A stretch of 64,000 bases of DNA, taken from assembly GCA_002794735.1 (NCBI GenBank), contig NBAZ01000003.1:1798001-1862000 (forward strand). Reading direction: 5' to 3'. This DNA is from Pyrrhoderma lamaoense (lineage: Eukaryota; Basidiomycota; Agaricomycetes; Hymenochaetales; Hymenochaetaceae). A program made the translations under genes and the position numbers. Each line of letters starts with the position of its first letter. Position 1 is the first letter of the stretch. This document shows, one piece after another, positions 24,620 through 38,378 of the stretch. Below the pieces are notes generated by a model. The model worked only from the letters and a program-made list of their open reading frames with translations, did no database searches and had not been told where the DNA came from.

Positions 24620-27267
24620 TTAGAGATTATTAAACGCCATTCCAAACGCAGGTTGCGCAGATTCCATATTCATGTGTAGCCCATTTGGCCACACAGGAGA
24701 AGGTTCACTCGCAGGTGGGGCTTCTTCGAATGTATAAAGCGATGAAATTCCATTAAGAGCCGCTTCTGAATACGTCCAACCATGTGCCCCATTCCCGTCT
24801 CCATTCGCGTGCCCGTGTCCGTTTCCATTTACATGCATCTGGTGAACAGGTATATCAAAGAAGCTACTCGTATCAGCCGGAGAAAACGAGTGAGGATCAA
24901 TATTGACCGGAGTATTGGCACTCATATCATCAAGGAAAGCTTGTCTAGACTTTAGTATCATACTCTGCAACATCTTCAAAGCCTTGACACCTTGAGTGAT
25001 CACTTTCCCAAAGTCTCTGGCTTGAACGTTTTCAAAAACATGGATAGCACCACCGAGCTCCTGTAACCAGTCCTCAGCATTCGGGTTGGTTGTGTCGCGT
25101 ATCAAGACAATGCAAATCGTGACAGCCGCTTCAAACATGAGGAAATGGATAACAAAAGTAAGTTGTCGTTGCCACCACATGCATTCAAGAAGTTCACGAA
25201 TCGTGTGTAACACAGCAATAGAATGTTCCGCAAGCTTTCCATAAGCATACGCCAAGTTAGTACCAAGTCCAGGTTGACCATCTTGATTCTGAAGCTGAGT
25301 GAGTGAACGCAGGAAAAGCATACAGCAGCCGTTATAAAATCCTCTGAGCATGACACGTTGTAAGTAAAGCTTTGGATAGAGTCCGTCATATGAAGTATCA
25401 GGGATATTACAACAGTCATAATAGCGTGGGATATCCGCTAACCAATCCGCAATTTTGCACTCGAAAAATACGAGAGGGTCTTCATCGTCTTGTCGACGCC
25501 TCGTTAGCTAACAAGTTTGATTTTCTTTTTTTAGATCATACACTGAAGTATTGGTGTTAAGAAACAAACCTTTTCTCTGACGGTATTGACCACTTCCAAG
25601 AGGGATAACAAACATGATTGGAACAACCTAGCGGTTTCAGTAGTACCATTTTCTGCAAGAGCGAAGAAGTAGTACGTGGGGCAGGGACATCGTAGTCACC
25701 ATCACGTATTAATGACGGCCTACCCAGAACTAGAGATAAGAACCTGAGACCATCATATTAGTATCTCCCATAGAAGGTGCTCGAAGTTCTTACTAACCAA
25801 TCGGCTTCAATACCCAAATGCCAAGTTGTCAAGACAAGCGCTTGCTCGTCTCCTGAAAGTTCTTTGAGCCGTTTGTCGTGGAAAAATCTATGCAAACCTG
25901 CGTTTTGTGCATCTCGCAATCCATGGCCAACGAGCTTCCATGCCTAAGTATCAGTCAGTCTAAGTGATGGATTGGCTTTTTGAAAATGAATCAATATTAC
26001 TTCTGTCATACGTCCACGATCCATCAAGTACTTTCCGGACAAGGCTGCAGACGCACATGTAAACAGTGCACTCCGAAGAGGATAGGAAGCTGAGACGGGA
26101 AGATCTTCAGTAAGCTTTCGAGCAGCTTTTGATTGTTCAAAAAAGCCTAGGCTTTCTTCTTCGTTATGACAAACGGGAGAAAGAGCTGCTATGATAAAGA
26201 ACAGAGCCGTCCAGCCTAGGTCAAGTCTTTCTATGCAGGACGGGTCCATTTGAATGTCCTGCCACATTCCTTCATGAACCGATTGAATGACGCTCCAAGG
26301 TAAGCCGATACTCCAATTTTCATTATCGAAGTAACTCTGTAATAAAGCGTCGCATCGACTAAAACAATAACAATGAGTTCTCAGAGACAAAACTGACATT
26401 ATTAATGTAAATATATGTAGTACCAACGTTTTATCCGGAAGCATAGGTGTGAAGCGGGGGTATCGACTGTAAGGACTCAACGCACGATATTCTATACTGT
26501 GAGAACCCTTGAAAAACGGGAAACTCGAAGGAGATCGTAACGTCGATTGTGGAATTGTTGGAGATATCGCAAGCTAAAAATAGAATGAATATAAGCATAA
26601 ATGCATGAATATTGAGTTTGTCGGGATATGCCCCTTTACCTTCTGTAACGCTCCCACAAGGGATTCTGAGCCTAAGTATTCACCCTGCACGGAAGAAAAA
26701 AAAAACATTTTATTTAGTAAAATAATAATAATAAATTTCAAATGCACAATTAAAAAAAATGTCTTTACCTCTGCTGCAGCTATAGACATGCGCGTTAAAG
26801 CAATCGCCGTTTCTCGCATTTCTTCTGTGACTGATAGTGGAGTTGGGATCGGAGACAGAGAGTCTCTTGAGTTGGATCCAGTATACATATAGGAAGTGAA
26901 AGGACTGATAGACAACTCTGGAGCATCTCTTCTCCAGTTCACGTACTGTTGTAGCTGGTTTGGCTGTTGTACTTCCTTTTTAACCATCCGCACACCAGGT
27001 GGTCTTGCTGGGGGAGGGCGGGCGTAAGGTTCCGTTTCCCAGCGACACAAGTCCTCTACCCCGCGCGTCTTACACAACCCACAAGGCTGTTGTCTGTCAC
27101 ATTTCTGCAATGAACTCGGCATTAGCTTCGAGTGCTTTACGTAGAGCACTATTGCACTAGACGAGAGAAAGAAATACCTGGCGACGGCGGGTACATTCGA
27201 CGCAGCTGACACGCAATCTCCGACGCGTCTTTTTGGGAAGAGAACTAGCCTCTGCAACTGGAGACAT
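24620..27267 (-). CDS. Zn(II)2Cys6 transcription factor with fungal-specific TF domain (copy A)
   Basis: Eight exons: 27178-27267, 26769-27104, 26640-26684, 26428-26573, 26001-26358, 25798-25943, 25570-25743 and 24620-25507. They sum to 2183 nt; one base missing from a C run near 25680 makes 728 codons. The binuclear cluster is CVECTRRRQ + KCDRQQPCGLCKTRGVEDLC, interrupted by the first intron. The middle-homology region follows: QSYFDNENWSIGLPW, WTALFFIIAALSP, GRMTEAWKLVGHGLRDAQN, LSLVLGRPSL, MWWQRQLTFVIHF and VLIRDTTNPNAEDW. The C-terminus is Gly/Asn/His-rich, possibly an activation segment. A 45-nt exon encodes GEYLGSESLVGALQK. It probably regulates target genes in the nucleus; targets are unknown. 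It lies head-to-tail next to a paralogue of the same exon plan. Confidence 0.88.
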
Positions 27268-27961
27268 TTGGAGGAGGCAAGATGAGAGGATGAATGGGTG
27301 TTGATATATGTTTCCACAGAGGCTTGAGAGCTGACAGGGCGGACTAGTGCGTCGTAGGCTTATATCAAGTTGGTAAATCAGAGATTTGCAAGGACAAGTC
27401 TATTATGGACCTCGATTCACTTTCCCGGTCTAGGTATCATTTGCCTTTTTAGTCATCATCTCTTCCCTCATTCGTCCCACCCCTGCTTCTTGCCTTTTGA
27501 CTGAAAACAGATAATTATCCCACTCCTCCTCGTCCCATGTCTCAATCTATGCTTTTCACTATATATATGAATCCACCAGATGAGAAACCGACGACTATCC
27601 AATCACTCTTTCCTAGCGTTTGTCGCAGAAAGTGATGTCTGGTTCTTGAAAACTCATTTGCTTCCTTTTGATCTTATGTGCGAAATCTCGACCAATGTGG
27701 TCTCCTAGTCTCCGATACGAATACCACTTTCGGCTCTCACTCGTGGCAAGCACGTTAGGTATTTCGTATTTCTTTTTTCCATTTTCTTCTTGAGTTTTAT
27801 ATATCTTTTCATTAAAGACCCGTGTATGTATAATAAAAATCATATATTAAAAAAAAACACCTTCGGCTGACTCTGTAAATGACTTGTCCCTCGGAGATCG
27901 GTCTACCATTTTGTCAAGCAAATTAGAATTACATGCTCTCGTTTTAACCGAAATACTCAAG
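27268..27961. promoter_or_regulatory. Spacer between tandem Zn2Cys6 genes
   Basis: 694 nt holding the copy A promoter and the copy B 3' UTR. A tatatata stretch near 27560 lies about 290 nt upstream of the copy A start codon on its strand. No gene. Confidence 0.45.
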
Positions 27962-30512
27962 CTATTCATACTGCATCGCCCAAACTGAATAGGAGGTCAA
28001 ACGCGGAAACTGATCCTCCCAATGGAGCTGACAACCTTTCGAACGAGTTATCGAAAAACTCCGAATCGTATGCTGAATCCGTTGGTAATGTAACCCTATC
28101 AAAACTCGGGCGATACCGCCAGAAAGCGAGTTGGTCGGCATGAGCAGATCAGACAAGCCACCAAAGTCTAAGGTGTCAGCTGCATTTACGTCCGCATTTC
28201 CCGGTCCCGGTTTCAAGTCCTGTATCACTCGTAAGACGATGAGCGCCTGTTTCACAACGTCCCCAAAATCTCTTTTTTCTAGTTGCTCGAGCATGGATAT
28301 CGCTACATCTCGTTCAAACCGCCATTTATCTACCTTTGGATTCGTCGCATCCCGGAGAAGTGCAATGCTCAGAGTCACCCCGGCATCGAAAATAAGGAAG
28401 GTGATCATATGGCAGACTTGTCTCAACCACCATACGTTGATGATCAGCTTCTGCTCCGCATGAATCAAGTTTATAGCCGCCTGTGTTATTTTTTCCATAT
28501 CCCAGAGTCGGGAGGTATCTACTTTCTCTGCAGAGTAAACACATGGGAGAGACCTATAGAAGAGCATGCAACACGCATAGTAATAAACGGCAAGGAGACT
28601 GCGTTGATGGAGTAATTTAGGATACGCCTTGTCATGAGACACTTCTAGATTGCGGCATGAGAAGTAGGTAGGAAGAGAGGATTCCCATTCGTTCATCCTT
28701 GCATCAAAAGACGCGCCTCCATCCGAAGGAGAAGAATGCATGCTCAGATGCTATGTAAACATGTGCATACAAAGTGTATTTTGGTACCAGCCAAGTAAGC
28801 TATTTTTGTTTTTCATACTACCCATGACGTAATGCGTCACCCACCTGGTACTTCTCATCGTCGACGATATCCAGCATCCGTCTCAGACACGCAACATATA
28901 TCGCCGTCGTGTTCGTGCTTCCATCAGGAGCGAGTTTCTCGGGATACTTGGTCTGGACGGGTACATCATGTTCCCTAAGGTGCACCATTCCTGGTCTACC
29001 GAGAACGAAGGATAAAAAGCTGTGACAGAAGTATAATAGCTTAAGTTGACGGTATTACATAATGAAATGAGAAGGGGGGGAGGATGGAGGAGATTGAATT
29101 ACCTGTCTGTGCATGAACAGAGTTCCCATGCTAAATGTCGCAGAACTCGTTCGTCTTCGTCTATATCTTTCCATCTCGTCCAAAACGGATTCATATGGTA
29201 TCCAGAGTTCTGTGCATTCCGTAAGGCTGTTCCGATCACTTTCCATGCCTGGACGAGGTAATAAGCATTCAGTATATATCTAGCTGATTTTGTCCTTGAT
29301 ATGTAATGAAGTGATATATACCTCAGTCATTTGCCCTCTGTCACACATGTACCTTGCGATCAAACTAGCTGCAATACATCCATGAGCTGTCCCTTCACAA
29401 GATGATATGGAATCTCTGGGCGACAAGAAAGATGCGGTAAGCAGGTCTTCTGCTAGACGTTTACCCGTCAACGCTTGTAAGAAGTATTTACGGCTTTCTT
29501 CTTCTGATCCACACGCCGGGGAAAGTGCAAATATCATGAATAAAAGCGTCAGCCAATGGAAGTTGATGCGATGAACAGACGACAGATCTGCGCATATCGT
29601 GTCCCACATCCCATTGTATACATTGAATATAAGCTTTTTAGGAAGTCCATAGAACCAATTTTCGTACTCAAAAAAATCGGTGATAAGCAAGTCGCAATGG
29701 CTTTTATCGGGGATACTTGTTATGAGCCCCTGGAGTGATGTAGTGAATGTAGAGGAGATAGCAGATGTGTACTGTCTTCTTGGAAAAAAAGGAAGTCCCG
29801 ATGATTTGTCGATAGGAATAGAGGGCGATACTGAGTCATCGAGCTGAGGGGGATGTACACGAGGTGAGTCCAACAAAACGCAAGACAAAAGATCGTCCGT
29901 AGACATAAATGGCTTACCCTATGCAATGCACATACGAGTGAACCTGCCCCAAGATACTCCCCCTATAACACGCAAATGTCTTAGAACCAACTTAACTGAT
30001 TTCATTCAGGAAACCAAAAGCCAAACATACTTGTCTTGCGAATGATAGCTGGGCTAAGGCAATGGCTGCCTCCTTCATTTCAAAGGATGCGGAGATGGGG
30101 TTAATCTCCCTTCTTGGACTTACTGAGGGCTCCAAAACAGATTGCGAAGTGCTGGGTTGCTCCGGAGTCTGGGCATCTGATGATGAGCTTCCAGAAGAGT
30201 CTGATATAGTTTTAGGTGTAGTTCTATTCGAGGTATTCGTAGATTTTGGATGATGGGGACGAGTAGGCGCTGGTCGGGCAAATGGCTCAAGTTCCCAGCG
30301 ACAAAGATGTTCTACTTTTCTTGATTTACAAAGACCGCACGGATGTTGTCTATCACATTTCTATCTAGAGGTTCAATATAAAAAACGACATGAGCTAGAA
30401 GAACATCTACATACCTGTCTCCGTCGAGTACACTCCACACAACTGACTCTAAGCCTCCTCCGGGTTCTTTTCGCTCTTTTTTCTGACGGTGTCTCGAAGC
30501 TGATTCAGACAT
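27962..30512 (-). CDS. Zn(II)2Cys6 transcription factor with fungal-specific TF domain (copy B)
   Basis: Start at 30512 (MSESASRHRQKKER). The zinc cluster is CVECTRRRQ + KCDRQHPCGLCKSRKVEHLC, split by an intron at the same place as in copy A. Later exons match copy A in order and phase: GEYLGAGSLVCALHR; FEYENWFYGLPKK; LTLLFMIFALSPACG; GQMTE + AWKVIGTALRNAQN; FLSFVLGRPGM; WWLRQVCHMITFLIF; LLRDATNPKVDKW. One base is missing in an A run near 30470, between the start and the cluster: read as is, the ATG frame misses the fingers. A second loss near 28110 is possible; it would replace the C-terminal 50 residues with an acidic tail ending at 27967. As with copy A, targets are unknown. Confidence 0.86.
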
Positions 30513-31420
30513 TGTTCGTATTCTTTTTCGAGTGAGCTCGTTAACAAGATATGACCGTAGCTTTTATAAGTAGTAACAGGACGGTAGGTACGCAGATACG
30601 AAAAAGAAATGAATGTTCTTGAAGAGGGACCCAGGGTATGAAGGAGAAATCGAGCCCTCCTGACATTATGTGATGCAGATAGCAGATAAGCATGAAGCCG
30701 AACGCCGCGCGGAAATGGGTGGGAAATCTAGCGAACTCCATTAGTCGCGAATAAGAGCCAGTATCAACTCGATCTCACAATCTCACGTTGGAGTTAAAAT
30801 GTTGACGTCTAACTGATGATCGCACTTGTTAAAATTGGAGTAACTATTTATCGCCTCGCAAAGTGTGTCATTTTTTCGCAGGGATCCCCCAAGGAAGTAA
30901 GGGCAAATAATAGAAGTGTAAAAAAAACAAGATAACAGACTAAGAAGTCCTATTATGTTTTCTAATATGAAATGTGAGCATTTTTTTTTTCAAAATTATA
31001 TCAAATGTATTGATTTTAAGATTAAAATTCAACGCCACGTTTGATCGGTGTTAAGAACAAAGGTTCTAGTATTCTACTTTGCACGTAGAATACGAAACGA
31101 GATATTTAAAAAGTAGAGCAAAGTAACTGCTTCAGAAATACTTGGTTGACCATAATCGGGAGGTTTGCATCCTTAATGGACATAATTTACCATTTTGATC
31201 GCCACAGGGCGCGTTATGCGCCTTACTGAGATGACGCGCCTCCACTCCGAATTCACTACTTGTACCGGCGCGTACTTGCCACTTTCCTCTTCTCTCTCCC
31301 TATCTCTCTTTCTCTTTAGCTCCGAGTATCCTCTCGGTAAAGCCTCTTTCATCGTCGTGTCTGTCGCTTAGTGTCTTCTTACATTCATAACCATAACAAA
31401 GGCTTTCTCCTCCGCTCACT
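30513..31420. promoter_or_regulatory. Divergent promoter region, 0.9 kb
   Basis: Between copy B of the Zn2Cys6 pair (-) and the GH63-like gene (+). About 31280-31320 is a CT-rich tract (tctctctccctatctctctttctc) before the GH63 start, typical of fungal transcription initiation zones. The remainder is AT-rich without ORFs of interest. Confidence 0.5.
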
Positions 31421-34400
31421 ATGACCTCAGCGAGGGAACTACAAGCTAAGGTGTTCAGGCCACGGAAGGTTCACCCAATGGTACCCGCTCCTCCACCCCG
31501 TCGTTGTCTCAACAGAACGACTCCCCAGGCTTGTCAATTAAGATTCCGAAGCCTCAGCAGGAAAAGAAACCAAGCCAAGGTGGCATACTCAAGGCATCGG
31601 GCACCGGGAGATCTAAGCAAACGGAAACATTTCAGGATCGTTTGTTGAAGAAACTTGGAACTCGTTATGATGGATGCGAACGTTATCGCCAGGAAGAAGA
31701 TGAGAAGAAACTTAACCATTGGAAAAGATGGGGTCCTTATCTAAGTGATAGACAATGGGTAAGTGTTAAAAAAATGTAACCAGTCTGTATGCGCAATGTT
31801 TTCATGAAGATTTCCGTTAGGCAACTGTGCGCGAGGATTACTCAGGGAACGGAGATGCTGGTCCCATTTCCCTCACTCCCAAGCTAGATCTCGGGCATAT
31901 CGATGGGGTGAAGATGGTATAGCCGGTATCTCAGATAACCATCAACGTTTATGCTTTGCTCTCGCATTTTGGAACGGAGAAGATCCCATTCTCAAGGAAC
32001 GATTGTTTGGTGTTACCGGTCATCAAGGAAATCACGGAGAAGATGTAAAAGAACTATACTACTACCTAGACTCTACTCCGACCCATTCGTATATGAAATT
32101 CCTCTACAAATATCCTCAACGCCAGTATCCGTATGAGGAGTTAGTCAGGGAGAACCAAAGTAGATCTAGGGATGTTCCCGAATATGAATTAATGGACACA
32201 GGTATTTTCGATGAGGATCGTTATTGGGATATCTTTGTGGAGGTAATCAGATCTTTTATGTTTCAAATTATTAATAACCCAACTTCTAACCGTTCTATTG
32301 CTAGTATGCTAAAGAGGATGACAGTCCGGACTCAATCTACGCTCGGATAACTGCATACAATCGCGGACCGGAACCCGCTACCCTACACATACTCCCTCAT
32401 CTATGGTTCCCTAATACGTGGTCCTGGACTTTGCCTCGACCTGAGAAGCCTCTCCTCGAAGGACACAATGAGAATATCATTACTGCTACACATCCGGAAC
32501 TCGGCAAGACAGCACTCTACTGCTTACCATCTCCTCCACCTAATGGCCCAGATGATAATGAGGTTGAAGGTTCCGATGATTCTGTCTATCCAACTCTTCT
32601 CTTCACAGAGAACGAGACGAATTTCCAGAGGCTTTATGGCGGAATAAATGAGAACAAATATGCAAAGGATGCCTTCCATGATTACTTGATTCCTTCTCAT
32701 CGCCCTAAAGACACAGAGAAGATACACTCACACGAACATTCTGAAGCAGATGAAGCAGATGAATACGGTCCTCGCACTCCGTTCCCTGGCGAAAATGACT
32801 TTGTCAACCCACGTAAGAAAGGTACAAAATCGGCTGCGCATTATATGTTTGAGAACGTACCTGGTAATGGCGGTTGTGCGGTTGTTCGTTTGAAATTGAC
32901 TCCAAACAAACCAAACAACGACGAGACGCTCAATGATGATGCATTGTTTGACGATGTTATTGAGGAAAGACGTAAGGAAGCAGATGAGTTCTACGATCAA
33001 CTTGCGGGCCATGGAATCAGCGATGACTTCAAGCAGATTATGAGGCAAGCACTTGGAGGGATGCTTTGGACGAAGCAGTTCTACCAATTCATTCAGAAGC
33101 CTTGGATTGAAGGTGATCCTGCACAACCCCACCACCTCCTGAGAGGAAATGGGTTCGCAACAAGGTCAGTCGACCGATTTTGTGTTCAATCTACTGTTAT
33201 TAACAATGCTACTAGGATTGGCGTCATCTTCACATCGCAGATATCTTGTCCATGCCCGATAAGTGGGAATATCCATTCTTCGCCGCCTGGGATACGGCAT
33301 TCCACTGTATTCCACTTGCCATGGTTGACCCTGCCTTCGCCAAAAACCAGTTGAAACTACTCGTTCGTGAATGGTATATGAAGCCGGATGGCCAGATTCC
33401 CGCATACGAGTGGAACTTTGGTGACGTTAACCCTCCTGTCCATGCTTGGTAATTTTACTCCCTTCTTCCTAAGACCTAGTGAAAGATTCTGATGAGTCGT
33501 GTTTAGGGCTACCTTCAGAGTATTCAAACTGGAGCGTAAAATTACAGGTAAGGAGGATCTTCCATTCCTGGAGAGTGTCTTCCAAAAGCTACTTCTCAAT
33601 TTCACCTGGTAAGTGCTAGATACTATTGATCCGCAACTTGTTATTAACTGGGACTGTTTTTAGGTGGGTGAATCGTAAAGATGCCGGAGGTCTCAATCTG
33701 TTTGAGGGTGGATTCCTTGGATTAGATAATATCGGTGTTTTCAACCGTTCAGAGCCCCTTCCGACTGGTGGTACCCTCCGTCAGGCTGATGGTACAGCAT
33801 GGATGGCATTCTACTGCTTGAACATGTAAGTATTAGCATAGGCCTTTAGTACACTATTCTTACATTTTTCCAGGTTGAACATCGCCCTCGAACTTGCGAA
33901 GCACAACCCCGTTTATGAAGACATCGCCTCGAAGTTCTTTGAACACTTCATATTCATCTCAGACGCTATGACATATAAAGGTCAGAACGATGAGGACATC
34001 TCTCTTTGGAATGAACAGGATGGTTTCTACTATGATGCAATTTCTTTGGACCTGGAAATTCCATGCAGCTTCCTGTTAAAAGTCTTGTTGGTTTGATTCC
34101 ATTGTATGCAACTCTTACTTTGGAACCTTCTGTTATCAACAAGCTCCCTGGATTCAAAAAACGGATGGAATGGTTCATAGAAAATAGGACGGAGATGGTC
34201 GAGAGAAACATGGCAAATATGAAGCGTTAGTACTCAAACTAAATAACCACGTTGTTGAGTTTTCTAAAACTAACTACTACTTCTTTAGTCGAAGGAAAAG
34301 GTAACCGTAGATTGCTCGCCCTTGCTAGCAAAGACAGGCTCGTACGCATCCTCCAGAAGATGTTAGACGAAGACGAATTCCTTAGCGACTACGGTATTCG

Positions 34401-35312
34401 CTCGTAAGTGTCGGATGAAAGTTTTTTTAATATAACTAAATCTAATACTACGTGATCAGTCTTTCCAAGAAGCACAAGGATCAACCATGGGGAATGGACG
34501 TCCACGGACAAAGATACGAAGTTAATTACTGGCCAGGCGACTCACGCTCTGGGATGTTCGGAGGGAACTCCAACTGGCGTGGCCCCATCTGGGTATGTCC
34601 CCATTTACAATAATAACAAGTCAACGTTGTTTAACTTCTCGTTATAGCTTGCGACCAACTTCCTCCTTATCGAGAGTCTGCAAAGATTCTACCAGTATTA
34701 CGGTGATGATTTGCGAGTTGAATGTCCTACTGGCAGTGGCGAATACATGAACCTTCTTAACGTTGCCGAAGAAATACAACATCGTATTATACACATCTTC
34801 GGTAGGGATTCCGAAGGTAAACGTGCCACCAACGGAGGAGTTTCAAAACTCGATCACGACCCCAACTTCCGTGATTATCTGCAATTCTTCGAAGTGAGTC
34901 TATCAAAGATTAGGTTTTGCTTCTGTAAGCTAACGTTAATTAATCTTCAGTTCTTCCACGCCGATAGTGGACGTGGACTCGGTGCCTCACACCAAACTGG
35001 TTGGACTGGACTGGTTGCTTTCCATGTCATGCAGAGTGGAGCCACATGCCGCTTACCCAAAACACCCAAAAGTACGTTATCTCATTTCTCGGTATGGTTA
35101 CAATTTCTCATCTTTGTACTTTCTTCCTACTATAGCTCCTCGCAGCCTTGCTAAACATTACTTTGATGTAAGACACCATCTCCCATCCTGAAGAAACTGA
35201 TCACTCACCTTTTCCCCTTTTTTAATAGGAAAACATACCGAGGTCTGAGTACGGCGATGACTCGGCCTTCCCACAGACTCCATATGGAGACGTTTCCCCA
35301 GAGGCCCTCTAA
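31421..35312 (+). CDS. GH63-like glycoside hydrolase, probably cytosolic
   Basis: At least eleven exons; the last ends [14 protein letters not shown] at 35312. Diagnostic blocks: RRWGPYL-like [12 protein letters not shown], then [13 protein letters not shown] + [160 protein letters not shown]. These match the (alpha/alpha)6 catalytic domain of family 63 and its glucosidase/mannosylglycerate-hydrolase relatives. No signal peptide or membrane anchor is visible, so this is not the ER processing glucosidase I. The substrate is unknown. Four sites each lack one base: near 31451, 31855, 33213 and 34046. Protein similarity continues across all four. Confidence 0.85.
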
Positions 35313-35985
35313 AATCCCCTCTGAAAAATTTTCCCGACTAAGATTTATAGTGATTTTTTTTTGTATTACGGTGAAAAATTGATAAACAAATAACGGACTG
35401 TCTTAACTTATTTTCATGTACACACAAAACATACAAGTAAATTTTTGTGACCTTTTTGAATCTTGTTAAAGTTGTTTACTAAAAAGAATGGACTCTCTCT
35501 ATCCTTTCTTACTTCTGCATTTTTTTTTAGTCATTTGATTTATTTTATTAACTACGTTCCCAGCAATATACGCGAATTTGTGGTTGCTACAATACAGACA
35601 AAAGGGTTTTACAATACAGAGAAACAAACAAACAGACAGACAGACAAACGAAGTGCTAGTGATAAGGATAATATGGATAAGGATTGATAATAATATTGCA
35701 GAGAGGTGCGATGCGAGCAGAGCGATTAATATTAAGAGAGAGAAGTGGAAAGGAGAGAAGAAAAAAATTTATTTTCAGTCATCCGTTTGGTTTACAATTT
35801 GCATGGGTCGAGTTTGAGGAGGTGTCGTTGGGCGCGCTGAAGGAATTGGTGGAAGAGCGGGAGGAACCTATTTATTTAAGAAAAAGTCATTAGCATTCGC
35901 TGATATAAACATAAATAAGTAGATTAAAGACAAACCTCAGTGAGGGGCGACAGTGTAGTAGCCGGCCGCTCTGAGATCTCGCTCG
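35313..35985. other. Convergent spacer
   Basis: 673 nt between the GH63-like gene (+) and the surface-protein gene (-). AT-rich, with a small AAAC/GACA repeat. No gene. Confidence 0.5.
35622..35649. repeat. AAAC/AGAC tetranucleotide microsatellite
   Basis: Short run of aaac and agac units (aaacaaacaaacagacagac...), located in the spacer. Confidence 0.7.
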
Positions 35986-38378
35986 TCAACACGGTGAAGG
36001 AGCATAAGCAGATCCAGAATTACTAGATCCGGGTTTCGCAAAGAAAATATTATAACCTGCTCTCATAATACGAGAGTTCCTGAACGACCTTCGACGGAAT
36101 TTCGATGTACTACTTCTACGTCCCGTCTGTTGTAATAAGCTACTACTACTATTATTGTTATTATTAGTTGGAAGAGTGAAAGAAACTGGGATTGCGTTTG
36201 GTCGTTGGGGAGAGGACGGGAACTACTGCCACCCGCACCACCAATACCAACGCCACCGCCTAGAAGACTTGATGAGATGATGGAAGTAGAGATGTACAGG
36301 TCTGGATAAGAAGAAAGGGAAGACGGAGAGATTGTTTGTCTTAGATCTCTCAACTCTGAGTAGGATAGTGACCCACCACTATCGCCGCCACCATTTCCAT
36401 TTCCGGCTCGAGGACTGGAATGTTTGTTGTTGTTATTGCTATTGTTGTTAGTGTGATGATGATGATGATGGTGATGATGGTGATGACGTTTATGCTTTGT
36501 TTTGTGTTCTTTACACACGTGAACGGTACGGGTCGCTGTCTGCCCTGAGAGTCCGGTTACTCTCGATTCGTTATCCGAAGCGGGACTGCTATCTCTGGAA
36601 GTGATCCGCTCACCATGATGATGTTGATGATGTTGCCTAAACGGCGACCGAGACCGAGATACAGCTTGCTGTTGTTGTTGAGGTGAAAGTGTACAGTTAC
36701 AAGAAGCAGTACTGTTCTCTGTTACTGGATAGCTACTTTTCGAGAGATCAGAGTTACTTTGAGAGTAAGACGGTGAGGGCAGCTTGTTTCTTCCGTTATG
36801 CCAACTTGTTGCTAGAGATGTTTGACTGACTGACAGACGGAGTGGCGGGGGCGGAGGGCCATCCGGGTCGATACTGAAAGCCTCTTCTAATTTGGATGCA
36901 GGGACATGTCTGGGGATAAGTTGTTGTCGCCTTCTTCGTTTCCACAAAAAGTACGCCACTATCGATATGAGAAGAAGACCGATTATAGCAGAAAGCGCAG
37001 CAATGATAGCAGTAGCAGGACTAGAGATCACCATAGTCAGTTAGGAGGAGGGAAGGGGGGATGAGATAAAAATATGTGTACATACATGTTTGAAACCCCG
37101 GCTTTATTAGAGAGGCCAGCTACGGCGCTGTGAAAAGAAAAACAGACAAACAGTTAGATCAGATTATGATTCCATCACGAAGTTACTAAGAGCGCCTTAC
37201 TCTGACGAAGTTGAGTCCGTTGCTCGTTGGACTGTTGCACGAGTGATACCCAGAATACCCGGATTGGTGGCATTGTTGGTGATCTGGATAGTGTGATCTC
37301 CCGATCCAAAATTCGAGCCGAAGAAAATCAATTGGTCCGAAGTGGTAGTGTTTCGAGTCGCATTGTACGTAGCGACTGCACCGCCATCAATCTGAACATC
37401 GTAAAACCCACACGAGGGACCCATCGAGCCATAAATAGTGATGGCAGAGCCTTTCGATAGAAGATCACGATTTAGTAAACGCTTATAATAAATTTCAAAT
37501 ATCAAACTCTGTACCCTATTGATGCATAAACAACTATGTTAGCTCTGATTTTCAAAAAAAAAAAACAAGCTGAAAAAAATGAAATAAGAGCGTGAATTCG
37601 CTTACTGTAAACGAGAAGATCAAGGAATTCCCAGCAGCATCCGTGTACCTGTTTATGAAATTCATTGAGAATTTCCTTTGCGGATGCAGAATGGAGAACA
37701 TCATGGATCTACTCACATCCCATCAGTAGTTCCGAGAGCACTATTACTCCAAGATTCCTTCCAGCCAGAACCGTTCAATGTGAAATTCGAGGAGCTGCTC
37801 GAAAGCATCACTTCAATCGGAGTAACGTCATCATTATCGTCATCGCCTATCTCAGTCTCGATCACGACCTGCATGGTATAGAAGCTGAATGAGGGATACA
37901 GAACTGTGATGCTAAAAAATTTGAAACAAGGAACTTACATAGTCAACATCAAGGTATCCATAAAAACCAGAGCCGAGGTTGGCCAGAGATACGGTATGGG
38001 AATCAAAAATAAGATCTGTTGCACTGAAGATGACTTGTTGATTCAATTCATCTCCTTGGCCATCGTAAGTTGTCGTCGTCCCATCAAAAGTAGCCTGGTA
38101 CGAAGAATGGTTGGGCCGCTTGGAACCATAGATCCAAATACCCGTGCCGTTGAACGAAATCGTTGCAGTAGCAGACGTAGCATTTGTTAGTGTAAATGTT
38201 CCACCTTGTGCATATCTAAGTAGCTCTGATCAGCTACGGTTTTAATCACACAAAATGTAAATAAGGTATACTTGTATGCAAAGACATCCTGAAGCGGTGA
38301 ACCAGGATGCCACACGTCCGCAGGATAGTATGTTATGAGAGGACTATCATTATTAATGGTAGTGTTAAATTTTGGCAT
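35986..38378 (-). CDS. Single-pass surface protein with two jelly-roll-like ectodomains and His/Asn-rich tail
   Basis: The first clear exon begins at 38378 (FNTTINNDSPLITYY). No signal peptide is visible in frame, so an upstream exon or another lost base is likely and the start is uncertain. The ectodomain repeats the basidiomycete pattern: GTFTLTNATSATATISFNG with WIYGSKRPNHSSY, then SLIFSFTGSAITIYGSMGP with GFYDVQIDGG. One membrane helix follows (ATAIIAALSAIIGLLLISIV) with a basic stop-transfer WKRRRRQ. The cytosolic tail is Ser/Pro-rich, with 11 consecutive His and an Asn tract. A base is missing near 36220; restoring it gives a C-terminus ending SGSAYAPSPC at 35986. These proteins are common in Agaricomycetes but uncharacterised. 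A carbohydrate-binding surface sensor is a guess from the fold. Confidence 0.75.
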
